Translations under genes and position numbers: made by a program
Notes under the pieces: model-generated
Database searches by the model: none
Seen by the model: only the letters and a program-made list of their open reading frames with translations
Told to the model about the DNA's origin: nothing
Assembly: GCF_041770905.1 (NCBI RefSeq)
Contig: NZ_JBEUWX010000002.1
Coordinates: forward strand, 1,798,001 to 1,862,000
Length of the DNA: 64,000 nucleotides
Origin: Propionivibrio hellwigii
Lineage (GTDB): Bacteria; Pseudomonadota; Gammaproteobacteria; Burkholderiales; Rhodocyclaceae
Direction: 5' to 3'
Shown: in pieces, positions 25,268 to 34,064 of the stretch
How the letters are laid out: each line of letters starts with the position of its first letter
Numbering within the stretch: position 1 is the first letter of the stretch

Positions 25268-26533
25268 TTACGCCTCTTGCGCCTCCTCGTTGCGCCGCCC
25301 CGGATTCAGGCCGAGTTGCTTGAGCTTGCGGTACAGATGCGTGCGCTCCAGGCCGGTGCGCTCGGCGACGCGCGTCATGTTGCCGTTCTCGATTTTCAGA
25401 TTATGCTCGAAATACAGGCGTTCAAAGGCCTCGCGCGCTTCCCGCAACGGTTGATCGAGCAGCGGCATGATGGGCAGCGGCTCCGGCGCCTCGCCCGCTT
25501 CGCGCTGCAATAGCGGTTCCACGTCATTCTGCGTGATTTCTTCATCCAGCGCCGACAACGCGAGATTCCGCACGGTCGCCAGCAGTTCGACCCAGTCGCC
25601 CTGCCAGCGGTGCAGGCGCAGTGCGTTGAGCGCGCCGCTGGAAAACGTGCGGGCGGGCACCTCATTGCGTTCAACCATATGGGTGAGCAGCAGCGCGGCG
25701 ATTTCCGGCACTTCGTCCGTATGGCCGGCCAGCGGCGGCAGCCCCAGCCAGACTTCGCCCAGGCGGGCAACCAGCGCCGCATCCCAGCCAGCTTCGGTCA
25801 GCGCGGACAGCGGGCGCGCCAGCGCCGCAACCAGTTGCAGGTGGTATTTTTCCAGCCGCTCCAGCGCAAAGCTCAGATTCTTCTGCTGCAATTTGCCCAG
25901 CAGCATCAGGTCGGCAATGAAAAGAATGCCGCCGCTGGCGTCCTCGAGCATTTCCTGCGTCAGCGGCGCGCTCGACGAGGAAAGGTCGAGCCACGGCGTT
26001 TTCGGCGCATGGAGCGTACGCGCGCAGATTTCGGCCATGCTGCCGCAAGCTCCTTTGAGCAGGAGCACGGAGGTTTTTCCGGACGCCTGTTCGAGCCGCC
26101 GCCGGAAATCCTTGAGCAGGGACGATCGGGCAAACGCTTCCAGCGTCAGCGGCTGCCGATTGGGCGACACATCGTGCTTGAGCGCTTTTTTGACGGTCGC
26201 CAGCAGTTTCTGCAAGGCGATCGGCTTTTCCAGAAAATCGACGGCGCCTACACGCGTCGCCTCCACCGCCGAATCGATGGTGCCATGCCCGGACATCATG
26301 ATGACCGGCATCGTCAGCAAGCCGGCGGCTGACCATTCCTTGAGCAGCGAAATACCATCGGTATCGGGCATCCAGATGTCGAGCAAAACAAGATCCGGAC
26401 GCTTTTCGGCGCGGACGCTGCGTGCGGCGGCGGCATTTTCTGCCAGCGTCACGTTATGCCCCTCGTCGGCCAGAATCTCCGAGAGCAGCTCACGGATGCC
26501 CATTTCATCATCAACAACCAGTATTTGCGCCAT
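25268..26533 (-). CDS. ntrX: NtrX-like response regulator with degenerate AAA+ domain
   Basis: The protein has a receiver domain with phospho-acceptor Asp52 (VLLDIWMPD) and Lys103 (FLEKPI). A central region corresponds to the sigma-54 AAA+ domain, but its Walker A is replaced by LLLKGACGSMAE and no GAFTGA loop is found. A C-terminal Fis-type helix-turn-helix follows (MTRVAERTGLERTHLYRKLK). It should therefore bind DNA without driving sigma-54 open-complex formation through ATP hydrolysis. The ATG at 26533 gives MAQILVVDDE; a TTG at 26539 overlaps the ntrY stop. It is encoded with its sensor ntrY. Confidence 0.87.
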   Translation of the reverse strand: MAQILVVDDEMGIRELLSEILADEGHNVTLAENAAAARSVRAEKRPDLVLLDIWMPDTDGISLLKEWSAAGLLTMPVIMMSGHGTIDSAVEATRVGAVDFLEKPIALQKLLATVKKALKHDVSPNRQPLTLEAFARSSLLKDFRRRLEQASGKTSVLLLKGACGSMAEICARTLHAPKTPWLDLSSSSAPLTQEMLEDASGGILFIADLMLLGKLQQKNLSFALERLEKYHLQLVAALARPLSALTEAGWDAALVARLGEVWLGLPPLAGHTDEVPEIAALLLTHMVERNEVPARTFSSGALNALRLHRWQGDWVELLATVRNLALSALDEEITQNDVEPLLQREAGEAPEPLPIMPLLDQPLREAREAFERLYFEHNLKIENGNMTRVAERTGLERTHLYRKLKQLGLNPGRRNEEAQEA

Positions 26534-26535
26534 AT

Positions 26536-28692
26536 TCAATTCTCTATGGATGTTTCAGTTCCAATAAAAGCTTTCGCCTCCGCCGACGAAGCCAAGGGTA
26601 ACAGAATGCTGATCTGTGCGCCCGACGGCCGCCGGTTCTGGATGCGGATCACACCGCCATGTTCATCGACGATTTTCTTGACGATAGCCAGCCCCAATCC
26701 TGTTCCCTGCGCCTTGGTCGTCACATACGGCTCAAAGATACGCGCCATGATTTCCGGCGGAAAACCCGCGCCATTATCCGCTACTCTCAACTCGACCATC
26801 GAACCGTCGCAGCAGGTCTGGATGCCGATCCACGGATTCTCCATGCCTTCCTGCGCATCTTCGGCGTTGCGCAGCAGATTATGGATGATCTGGCGCAATT
26901 GTGACGCATCGCCACGCACCAGCGGCAAATCCCCGGCCAGCGCCGGCTCGATGCATGCTACGGAATTTTCGTACAGCCCGAGCACTTCGCCGATCAGCGC
27001 ATTCAGATCAAGCGCCGTCAGATCAGGCGGCGGCAGGCGCGCGTAGTCGGAAAATTCATTCACCATCCGCTTCATCGCCATGACCTGATTGATGATCGTC
27101 TGCGTCGAGCGCTGGAGCATATCGCCATCGCCGCCCGTCAGCTTACCGTCCAGCTTGAGTTGCAGGCGCTCGGCGGAAAGCTGAATCGGCGTGAGCGGAT
27201 TTTTGATCTCATGCGCCAGGCGGCGCGCCACTTCGCCCCAAGCGGCACTGCGCTGGGCGGCAACCAGGCGGGTTACGTCGTCGAAAACAGTCACATAGCC
27301 GCCGCCACTATCCTCGGGCAGTTGCGTGCCGCGCAGGTTCAGGATCTGCGGCAGCTCGCCCTGGCGGGCCAGTTCGATCTGCGTCTGCCACTCCGCGTGT
27401 CCATGTTTGGCAAAAGCGTCCCGGATCGCCCCGCCCAGCGGGCACTGCCGCGTCCAGGCATCGACCGGCTTACCGTACAGATCGTCCAAACTATCGCGCA
27501 GAATCGTTTTCGCCCCCTGATTGACGGTGCGCAGCAGAAAATGCGCATCGAAAACGAGCACACCGGCGGACAGGTTCGACAGGATGGACTCCAGATAGGC
27601 GCGTGCCGATTCGAGTTCGGCGCGGTGGCGCTCCGTTTCCCGGTGCGCATCGTTGAGCTGGCGCGTCATCTGGCTGAAAGACTGGGTCAGCACGCTCAGT
27701 TCGTCGCGGCTGTAAATGGCCTGGCGCGGCGTAAAATCGCCGGACGCCACGGCCTGCGTGCCCTCAGCAAGAATCGACAACGGCGCCGACAGCCGGCGCG
27801 CCAGCACAAACGCCGTAGCAATCGCCGTGAATAAGGCGAGCAGCACGGTCAGCGTCAGCGTCAGCGCATAAATGCGCGTTAATCCCTGGCGGCCCAGGGA
27901 GAGTTCCTGGTAGTCGCGGTAAACCGCCTGCACCTGCCCGGCGTTGCTGGCCAGTCCCTCCGGCACACTCTGCATGAGCAGCAGCACGCGTGTTTCCCCA
28001 CCCAGGCCATTGGCGCTAACCGGCGCGTAGGCGCGAATCAGAATGCTGTCGCGCTCGCCCGATTCTGTTTCGCTATACACGCGGCCGTTGCGCACGCGGC
28101 TGATCAGTTCGGCGGACGGCTGCGGCAAGGGCGGCGAAGCCAGCTCGCTGGTGGCCGTTGCCAGTAACAGCCCATTGGCAGCATAAAGCGCCGCTGACTG
28201 TACGGCGGCTTGTTCGCGCAGACGACCAAGCGCCAGATGGGTCTGCATTTCGCCCGATTCGCTCATTTCAAGCGCCATACTGCGCGCCTTTTCGATCAGT
28301 TCGTCACGAATGGCATCAATCGCCTCACGCCCGAGGTCGAGACCGGATTCAAGCGCTTTTTCGACGCGCGCATCGAACCAGGCATCGATACTTTTGGTGA
28401 CGAACTGCACTGACACGCCATAAACCAGCATGCCGGGCAACACGGCGATCAGGACGAACATCAGCATCAGGCGCAACTTGAGGCGCGAGCCAAAAACCTT
28501 GGCATGATGTTCCCGCCACAGCGCATATACCTGCCAGGTAATCAACGCGAACAGGGAAAGGGCGGCAATGGCGTTCAGCCCCAGCAACCACGGATAATGG
28601 CGAACGAACAGCGCCGTATCGGCGCTCGCCGAGGCAAGCAGGAACAATAGAATGCCGCCGAATGCAGCGGTAAGGATGATCAGCGTTTTCAT
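26536..28692 (-). CDS. ntrY: NtrY-like membrane sensor histidine kinase
   Basis: The 718-residue protein has three N-terminal membrane helices (about residues 3-22, 36-56, 72-95), a periplasmic-type sensing region, another helix near 275-298, a HAMP segment (LSAPLSILAEGTQAVASGDF), a PAS-like domain (about 365-475), HisKA with His494 (LAHEIKNPLTP) and an HATPase domain (HNLLRNAEDA, DNGAGF, GTGLGLAIVKK). The start overlaps the upstream DUF4390 gene as ATGA and the stop overlaps ntrX, so the set is one operon. NtrY/NtrX pairs respond to nitrogen or redox state in other Proteobacteria. Confidence 0.93.
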   Translation of the reverse strand: MKTLIILTAAFGGILLFLLASASADTALFVRHYPWLLGLNAIAALSLFALITWQVYALWREHHAKVFGSRLKLRLMLMFVLIAVLPGMLVYGVSVQFVTKSIDAWFDARVEKALESGLDLGREAIDAIRDELIEKARSMALEMSESGEMQTHLALGRLREQAAVQSAALYAANGLLLATATSELASPPLPQPSAELISRVRNGRVYSETESGERDSILIRAYAPVSANGLGGETRVLLLMQSVPEGLASNAGQVQAVYRDYQELSLGRQGLTRIYALTLTLTVLLALFTAIATAFVLARRLSAPLSILAEGTQAVASGDFTPRQAIYSRDELSVLTQSFSQMTRQLNDAHRETERHRAELESARAYLESILSNLSAGVLVFDAHFLLRTVNQGAKTILRDSLDDLYGKPVDAWTRQCPLGGAIRDAFAKHGHAEWQTQIELARQGELPQILNLRGTQLPEDSGGGYVTVFDDVTRLVAAQRSAAWGEVARRLAHEIKNPLTPIQLSAERLQLKLDGKLTGGDGDMLQRSTQTIINQVMAMKRMVNEFSDYARLPPPDLTALDLNALIGEVLGLYENSVACIEPALAGDLPLVRGDASQLRQIIHNLLRNAEDAQEGMENPWIGIQTCCDGSMVELRVADNGAGFPPEIMARIFEPYVTTKAQGTGLGLAIVKKIVDEHGGVIRIQNRRPSGAQISILLPLASSAEAKAFIGTETSIEN

Positions 28693-29612
28693 GGGGCGCT
28701 CTCCCGCATTTTCGGCGTCTCTTGCGCCTCCTGTTTTTCCTGCTGTTCCTGTTGTGGTGCAGGCGGCAGATCAGGAGAACGTGCGCCGTCCGCAGGCGCC
28801 TCAGCGCCGGCAAAATCGGCCTCGGCAGGCACGGCGGGAACGTCTGTCGGCGGGTCGGCAGGCAGTGTTTTGTCCTGCACTTTATCGGGTTCCTTGGTCG
28901 CTTCCCCGACAAGTTCCGCCGCACCTGCGGCCTGATCGGCATGGATCGGCGCCTTGCCGCCTTGAATCGGGCCGGCGTCCGCTGCCGGTGCGCCGGCCAC
29001 ATCGGCAGCCGGTGGTTGAAAGTGCCAGCGCAGCCAGCCGGAATCCAGATTCCATTCGGACTTGGCGCGCGCGCTGACCTGGAACGTCTTGGGCATCTGC
29101 GACAGATCCAGCCGCATGCGTAAGGCCGCCAGATAAACGACATCCGGCGATAAATCGCCCTGATCGGCAACCGGCCAGTTACGCAGCCGCGCCAGCACGC
29201 GCAAAGCCTCGTTCAGCGTTGCAAACCCCTGATGCAGCCCGCCGGTAGACAAACGATACCGGCGCGTCAAGGCATGATAGGAGAGCCGGTACGTGCGGCT
29301 GCGCTGGGCGATACGCGCATCGAACCAGTACCAGCGGCTGCGCGTCAATTCAAAGTCAACGACAAAATGGAGCTCGATGCCGCGATTAATGACCTCTTCG
29401 ATGCGCGGCGGCAGGTCGATCATAAAATCGGCGGAAAGACCGTAGCCCTCGCCGTCAGCCTTGATGCGCGGCGTAAACACGGCAATGCCCGCGGCCTGCG
29501 CCTGCGGCATCAGGCACATGGCCCAAACCAGAATCAGCACGGCCAGCCACGATTGCCAATACCGTGGCCGATGTTGCTGCCGGCATTGCCGCCCGCCCTC
29601 AGCCGGTTTCAC
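28689..29612 (-). CDS. DUF4390 exported protein
   Basis: The 307-residue protein starts with a GTG at 29612, six bases after a perfect AGGAGG; upstream in-frame ATGs would extend deep into rsmB. A signal sequence (hydrophobic WLAVLILVWAMCLMPQAQA) precedes the DUF4390 domain (about residues 45-190; LHFVVDFELTRSRWYWFD, YHALTRRYRLSTGG). The last ~100 residues are low-complexity, rich in Ala, Pro, Glu and Gln. The gene lies between rsmB and ntrY, as in most betaproteobacteria, overlapping both. Its function is unknown; a periplasmic role tied to the NtrY sensor is a guess from position. Confidence 0.87.
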   Translation of the reverse strand: MKPAEGGRQCRQQHRPRYWQSWLAVLILVWAMCLMPQAQAAGIAVFTPRIKADGEGYGLSADFMIDLPPRIEEVINRGIELHFVVDFELTRSRWYWFDARIAQRSRTYRLSYHALTRRYRLSTGGLHQGFATLNEALRVLARLRNWPVADQGDLSPDVVYLAALRMRLDLSQMPKTFQVSARAKSEWNLDSGWLRWHFQPPAADVAGAPAADAGPIQGGKAPIHADQAAGAAELVGEATKEPDKVQDKTLPADPPTDVPAVPAEADFAGAEAPADGARSPDLPPAPQQEQQEKQEAQETPKMRESAP

Positions 29613-30942
29613 GCGCGCCCTCCTGAACACCTTGATTTTCCGGCGCATGTTGCTTCTCCAGCAGCGCGTAGTAGAAACCATCGTTTTCCGGGCACGGCAG
29701 CCAGTATTCTTCCGCCAGCTGTCGCGCGTCCGCATGACGGTAAAGAAAAGCATCGACCTGCCCCTTATTTTCCTCCTCAAACAGCGAACACGTCGCATAG
29801 AGCAGACGCCCTGCCGGCCGAAGCAGCGGCCAGAGCGCATCGAGAATGGTCGCCTGCTCGCGGGCAAAGCGGCGCACATCGCTTTCCCGGCGCAACGCCT
29901 TGATGTCGGGATGCCGGCGCACTACGCCGGACGCGGAGCAGGGAACATCGGCAAGAATCGCATCAAAGGCACGGCCATCCCACCAATCGGCCGGATGAGC
30001 GGCATCCCCGACGCACACTTCGGCAGAAAGCTGTAAACGGCGCAGATTGTCGGTGATGCGTGCTGCACGCGTACTGTCGGCATCGAGCGCCAGCAGGTCG
30101 AGGTCGGCCCGTTCGAGCAGGTGCGAGGTTTTTCCGCCCGGCGCGGCGCAGGCATCGAGCACCCGCATGCCCGCCGTCGGCGCAAGCAGTTCGGCAGCGC
30201 GCTGCGCGCCCAAATCCTGCACGGAAACTTCGCCCTCGAAAAAACCGGGCAGCGCATCGACGGGCACGGGGCGTTCCAGCCGCAAAGCGCTCCCGCCCGC
30301 TTTGCCCAGCAGGTGCGCTGTCAGCCCGGCCGCCTGCAAACGCGCCAGATAAGATGCCGCCGTGCCACGCCGGCCATTGGCGCGCAAGGTCATCGGCGGC
30401 GGCGCATTGTCGGCGGCAACAATGGATTCCCATTGCGCCGGCCAGCGTCGCTGCAAGCGTTGCAGCCACCAGCGCGGATGCCAGTTTTTAGCCACTTCGT
30501 CGCACGCGGCGGCGGCCAGCAGCATGTCGCGTTGCCGCAAATAGTTGCGCAGCACGCCGTTGACCAGCCCTTTGAGAGGACTGCCCGCCAGCTCGCCCGC
30601 CGCCTGCACGGCCTGATCGACAACGGTATGCCGGGCATCCGGACGGGTCTCCAGGCGATAAAGCGCAGCGCGCAGTAACGCCTCGATTCCCGCATGGCTA
30701 AGCGGCGTTCGCAGCAGACGGACAAGCAGGAATTCGGCCCAGCCATACCGGCGCAACACGCCGTAGGCAATGTCCTGGGCCGCCGCACGCGCGGCCGGCG
30801 GCGCATCCGTTACGGCAGCCAGCGCTTCGGTAAGATTCTTGCCGCCGCTGACGCCAACCAGGGCCTGTGCCGCAAACCACAGGCTGCACGCAAGCGAATC
30901 CGGCGCCAGCGTGCATGTTTTTCCCCCCGTCCGCGGCGACAT
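29599..30942 (-). CDS. rsmB: 16S rRNA (cytosine-967-C5)-methyltransferase
   Basis: This SAM-dependent RNA methyltransferase has an N-terminal NusB-like RNA-binding domain (about residues 10-140; DARHTVVDQAVQ, GLVNGVLRNYLR). The Rossmann domain has DACAAPGGKTSHLLE, the catalytic DVPCSASGVVRRHPD and the second cysteine in YATCSLFEEEN. The 447-residue form starts at ATG 30942; a TTG at 30996 is an alternative. The family usually runs 420-440 residues. It is the first gene of the rsmB-DUF4390-ntrY-ntrX run, and its tail overlaps DUF4390. Confidence 0.94.
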   Translation of the reverse strand: MSPRTGGKTCTLAPDSLACSLWFAAQALVGVSGGKNLTEALAAVTDAPPAARAAAQDIAYGVLRRYGWAEFLLVRLLRTPLSHAGIEALLRAALYRLETRPDARHTVVDQAVQAAGELAGSPLKGLVNGVLRNYLRQRDMLLAAAACDEVAKNWHPRWWLQRLQRRWPAQWESIVAADNAPPPMTLRANGRRGTAASYLARLQAAGLTAHLLGKAGGSALRLERPVPVDALPGFFEGEVSVQDLGAQRAAELLAPTAGMRVLDACAAPGGKTSHLLERADLDLLALDADSTRAARITDNLRRLQLSAEVCVGDAAHPADWWDGRAFDAILADVPCSASGVVRRHPDIKALRRESDVRRFAREQATILDALWPLLRPAGRLLYATCSLFEEENKGQVDAFLYRHADARQLAEEYWLPCPENDGFYYALLEKQHAPENQGVQEGARETG

Positions 30943-31038
30943 CCCAGCGACAGCAGCCGCCTTGATGATCTTGAATTTTCTCGGCAGTGAGGACAACGTT
31001 CGTCATCCTGAACATTGTTTCGACACGGGAAGTTTAGC

Positions 31039-31983
31039 ATGACGGAAATGACACGACGGCATTCCGGCGGCGATAATAGCGGCATGATGTTCTCGTCCGC
31101 CAAACATTTCGCCTGGCTATCGATCGCCGCAGCGTTCATCACCATCCTGCTCAAGGCCCTGGCCTGGTGGCTCACCGGTTCGATCGGCCTGCTTTCCGAT
31201 GCGCTGGAATCGCTGGTCAATCTGGCCGGTGCAATGATGGCGCTGGCGATGATTTCGCTTGCCGAACAGCCGGCCGACGAAGCGCACGCCTACGGTCACG
31301 GCAAAGCGGAATATTTTTCCGCCGGTTTTGAAGGCTTGCTGATCCTGGCCGCAGCGGTCGCTATCGCCCTGGGCGCCGTCGAGCGCCTGCGCAACGCGCA
31401 ACCGCTCGAGCAGGCCTGGCTCGGTCTAACCGTTTCCGCCATCGCCTCCGTACTCAATCTGGCAACGGCGCTGACGCTGCTTTCCGCCGGACGCAAATAC
31501 CGCTCATTGACGCTGGAAGCTGACGCCCGGCATCTGCTGACCGATGTCTGGACTTCGGCCGGCGTCATTGCCGCCGTCGGCGCCGTAAGCCTGACGCACT
31601 GGCTATGGCTCGATCCGGTCATTGCGCTCCTGGTCGCCGCCAATATCATCCGCACCGGCTGGACGTTAACCCGAAGAGCGATCCAGGGATTGATGGATCA
31701 GTCTCTGCCGGCGGCGGAATACGCCAAGATCACCGCCATTCTGGACAGCTATCGCAGCGAGGGGCTCGATTACCACGCCCTACGCACACGCGAATCGGGG
31801 GCGCGTCGTTTTGTTTCGGTGCATATCCTCATGCCGGGCGCGTGGACGATTCTGCGCGGTCATGAATACGTCGAGCGCCTAGAAGCCGAAATCCGCGCCG
31901 CATTGCCGCAGACGACGGTTATCACGCATTTCGAGCCGTTTGAAGACCCCGCCTCGCACATCGACCAGGGGCTTGACCGCTAA
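31039..31983 (+). CDS. Cation diffusion facilitator (FieF-like)
   Basis: The 314-residue CDF transporter exports divalent metals (Fe, Zn, Mn or similar) in exchange for protons. Six helices are seen. Metal-site residues are in LLSDALESLVN (helix 2) and in EADARHLLTDVWTS (helix 5), the usual D/H-rich pattern, and HAYGHGKAEYF is the canonical loop. A cytoplasmic C-terminal domain ends with VITHFEP. Starts at 31039 or 31084 are both possible. It sits, on the opposite strand, between rsmB and htpX-fmt-def, which are usually adjacent in betaproteobacteria. Confidence 0.88.
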   Translation: MTEMTRRHSGGDNSGMMFSSAKHFAWLSIAAAFITILLKALAWWLTGSIGLLSDALESLVNLAGAMMALAMISLAEQPADEAHAYGHGKAEYFSAGFEGLLILAAAVAIALGAVERLRNAQPLEQAWLGLTVSAIASVLNLATALTLLSAGRKYRSLTLEADARHLLTDVWTSAGVIAAVGAVSLTHWLWLDPVIALLVAANIIRTGWTLTRRAIQGLMDQSLPAAEYAKITAILDSYRSEGLDYHALRTRESGARRFVSVHILMPGAWTILRGHEYVERLEAEIRAALPQTTVITHFEPFEDPASHIDQGLDR

Positions 31984-32270
31984 GACCGTGCCAGCTGTAT
32001 CAAGACGCCCCGCAAACGCCCAATCCACGCGGGGTTCGGAGCACCCGAAAAGCCCCTCGCCCTTTGGGAGAGGAATTTGGTGAGAGGATAAAAAAGCAAA
32101 AAGAGCACAGGGGAAAATCAAATTCCATCTGAAATAACAAAAGCCAAGCCTTCGGTGTGTTTCCCTCTCTGCCCCTTCGAGGCATCTCCCCGACAGGGGG
32201 AGAATTAAAAACCATCGACCGCCGATGCGACGGTTCCGTGACGCCTTCCCCAAAAGAGGGCTGTCCGCAA

Positions 32271-32410
32271 GCCCGCGTATTTAGGGCATCTCCGGGCACC
32301 CTACCCGCAAACCCGCGTAAACAGGGCATCTCCGGCACCCCTGCCCTGAAGCCCTTTATTTATAAGGGTTCCAGAGGAGACTGCCTGGAAACGCCCTATC
32401 CACAAGGGGT
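32271..32410. repeat. Palindromic repeat array E, four units
   Basis: Units begin at 32271 (GCCCGCGTATTTAGGGC), 32311 (ACCCGCGTAAACAGGGC), 32351 (GCCCTTTATTTATAAGGG, reversed) and 32393 (GCCCTATCCACAAGGGG, reversed). The first two are identical in core to the first two units of array D, 11 kb away, in the same order and spacing. Confidence 0.85.
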
Positions 32411-32448
32411 TGCGGGCAGCCCTTTTTAAAGCCAGACAATCTATATCT

Positions 32449-32561
32449 ATAGCGGCTCGACTTTGCCAAAAGACAAGGCGGCGCGCCACAGACAGTACGC
32501 CTAGTACGGCAAGGCCAGGCCAACACAGCAACGCCGTATTTTCACAAAGGAAGACGCTATT
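32449..32561. mobile_element. Correia-like miniature inverted-repeat element, copy 2
   Basis: The left end is TATAGCGGCTCGACTTTGCC from 32448. The right end, read on the other strand, is ATAGCGTCTTCCTTTGTGAA. The interior reads CAAGGCGGCGCGCCACAGAC, AGTACGCCTAGTACGGCAAG and CAACGCCGTATT, the same order as in neisserial Correia elements. It is an inverted copy of 17040-17145. The match continues to both ends, with small indels. Confidence 0.72.
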
Positions 32562-32567
32562 TTTTGG

Positions 32568-32643
32568 TTTATGTTTTTTGATGCCCTGAAGCCCGCGTAT
32601 TTAGAGGGGTTTAGGGCATTTTATGTTTTCTGGTCTATTTGTG
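32568..32643. repeat. Palindromic repeat site F
   Basis: One unit (GCCCGCGTATTTAGAGGGG from 32591) is enclosed by TATGTTTTTTGATGCCCTGA on the left and GGGCATTTTATGTTTTCTGG on the right. It is an inverted near-copy of 1155-1234 at the other end of the window. It separates the Correia-like element from the ~200-bp repeat in this copy of the composite; the other copy lacks it. Confidence 0.75.
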
Positions 32644-32717
32644 CGGATTTCCGAGCATGCCCAGTTGCATATTCGATAACCACGAAGCGCCCAAAAACCC
32701 CTTAGGCGCAGCCGTAG

Positions 32718-32914
32718 GCGCGGGGCAGCTTGGCGGAAACAAGGGCTTGATTGTTTGAGCGCAGCGAGTTAATCAAGCCCACCGCACAAGTGCCACTCCA
32801 ACCCGCGACAAGGAGTTTTCTGCGCCTCAGGGTCGCCTTTCTTTGCTGACTTTCTTTGGCTAGGCAAAGAAAGTCAGCGGGGCGCGCTGCCGCACAGCGC
32901 AACGGCATCAAGAG
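32718..32914 (-). repeat. ~200-bp dispersed repeat, copy 2
   Basis: This is the inverted counterpart of 16824-17031. It contains a perfect 14-base-pair hairpin at 32845-32878 (GCTGACTTTCTTTG, six-base loop, CAAAGAAAGTCAGC). The corresponding hairpin in copy 1 is imperfect. No coding function is apparent. Confidence 0.8.
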
Positions 32915-33045
32915 AAGTTTCGTGGATGGAGGCAGCACAGCATTGCAGCCACCGCCCAAAGAAGCCTCGCGGGCGGAGCCAGCGCCTACAGTTAAACAAT
33001 CCTTTCAATCCTTGTTTTTAGGTTCTTCCGAGCGCCTACCCGCTA

Positions 33046-33105
33046 GCCCGCGTATTTAGGGCTTCTCAGCGAGGTATGCTCTGAGTTCCTTTATCCATGC
33101 GGGCT
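33046..33105. repeat. Palindromic repeat array G, two units
   Basis: One unit is at 33046 (GCCCGCGTATTTAGGGC) and a degenerate reversed one is near 33087 (TCCTTTATCCATGCGGGC). The array ends just before the htpX stop codon at 33118, so it could also serve as the 3' end of the htpX transcript. Confidence 0.75.
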
Positions 33106-33117
33106 CCAGCGCACCCC

Positions 33118-33972
33118 TCAGTGGCCGCCGGCAGCCATCGCTCGCAGACGAGCGATGCGCTCTTCTGTCGCCGGATGGGTGCGGAACAGCCCACTGATGC
33201 CGCCGCCGGAGAGCGGGTTCATGATCATCATCTGCGCCGTTGCGGGGTGCTCTTCAGCCGTCGGCATGGGAATATTCCGGGCATAGGCATCGATCTTGGC
33301 CAGCGCGTCGGCCAGGGCATTGGGATCGCCGCTGATTTCCGCGCCACCGCGGTCGGCCTCGAATTCGCGGGCGCGCGAAATCGCCATCTGAATCAGGCTC
33401 GCCGCCATCGGCGCAAGCAATGCCACCAGGATGCCGGCCAGTGGATTGGCCGGGCGTCCTTCGGAATCACGCCCGCCAAAGAACATGGCGAAGTTGGCCA
33501 GCGCTGAGATCGCGCCAGCCATCGTTGCGGCAATCGTCGAGATCAAAATATCGCGGTGGCGGACGTGCGCCAGTTCATGCGCCATGACACCGCGCAGCTC
33601 ACGTGCCGAGAGCAGCTGGAGGATGCCGGTCGTCGCCGCCACTGCAGCATGCTCAGGATTGCGGCCCGTGGCAAAAGCATTGGGCTGCGCTTCGTTGATC
33701 AGGTAAACACGCGGCATCGGTAATCCGGCGTTATGGGCAAGTTCGCGCACGATGCCGTAAAACTGCGGCGCCGAGGCTTCATCGACTTCCTGGGCGTTGT
33801 ACATACGCAACACCATTTTGTCGGAAAACCAGTAAGCAAAAATATTCGCCACGCCGCCGAACAGCAGCGCCATCAGCATGCCCTGCGAGCCGCCGACATA
33901 ACCACCGATGATGCCAAACAGCGCCATGATCGCCGCCATCAGGATCGAGGTTTTCAGCCAGTTGCCAAACAT
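33118..33972 (-). CDS. htpX: Membrane zinc metalloprotease HtpX
   Basis: This M48-family protease takes part in quality control of inner-membrane proteins. The 284-residue protein has two N-terminal helices, the zinc-binding HELAHVRH near residue 140, two more hydrophobic stretches and the third zinc ligand in REFEADRGGAE. The ATG at 33972 (MFGNWLKTSILMA) matches family N-termini; an upstream start at 33993 is less likely. It follows fmt on the same strand. Confidence 0.94.
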   Translation of the reverse strand: MFGNWLKTSILMAAIMALFGIIGGYVGGSQGMLMALLFGGVANIFAYWFSDKMVLRMYNAQEVDEASAPQFYGIVRELAHNAGLPMPRVYLINEAQPNAFATGRNPEHAAVAATTGILQLLSARELRGVMAHELAHVRHRDILISTIAATMAGAISALANFAMFFGGRDSEGRPANPLAGILVALLAPMAASLIQMAISRAREFEADRGGAEISGDPNALADALAKIDAYARNIPMPTAEEHPATAQMMIMNPLSGGGISGLFRTHPATEERIARLRAMAAGGH

Positions 33973-34064
33973 GTGTTTTTCTCCGTCGTTCAAGCGGCGG
34001 AATCTGCCGCACCTGTCAGAAAATGGGGGGAAACTTCAAAAATTCAAGGGATTCGGAGGACGGC

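Larger units (their letters stand above)
31984..33117. other. 1.1-kb repeat-filled region between fieF-like gene and htpX
   Basis: The region lies between two convergent genes and carries no credible gene. From left to right: a stretch with CCCTCGCC...GGGAGAGG and TCCCCGACAGGGGGAGA hairpins (32050-32210), array E, a Correia-like element, site F, the ~200-bp repeat and array G. From array E onward it is an inverted, somewhat longer copy of the region upstream of hemE. Confidence 0.85.
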
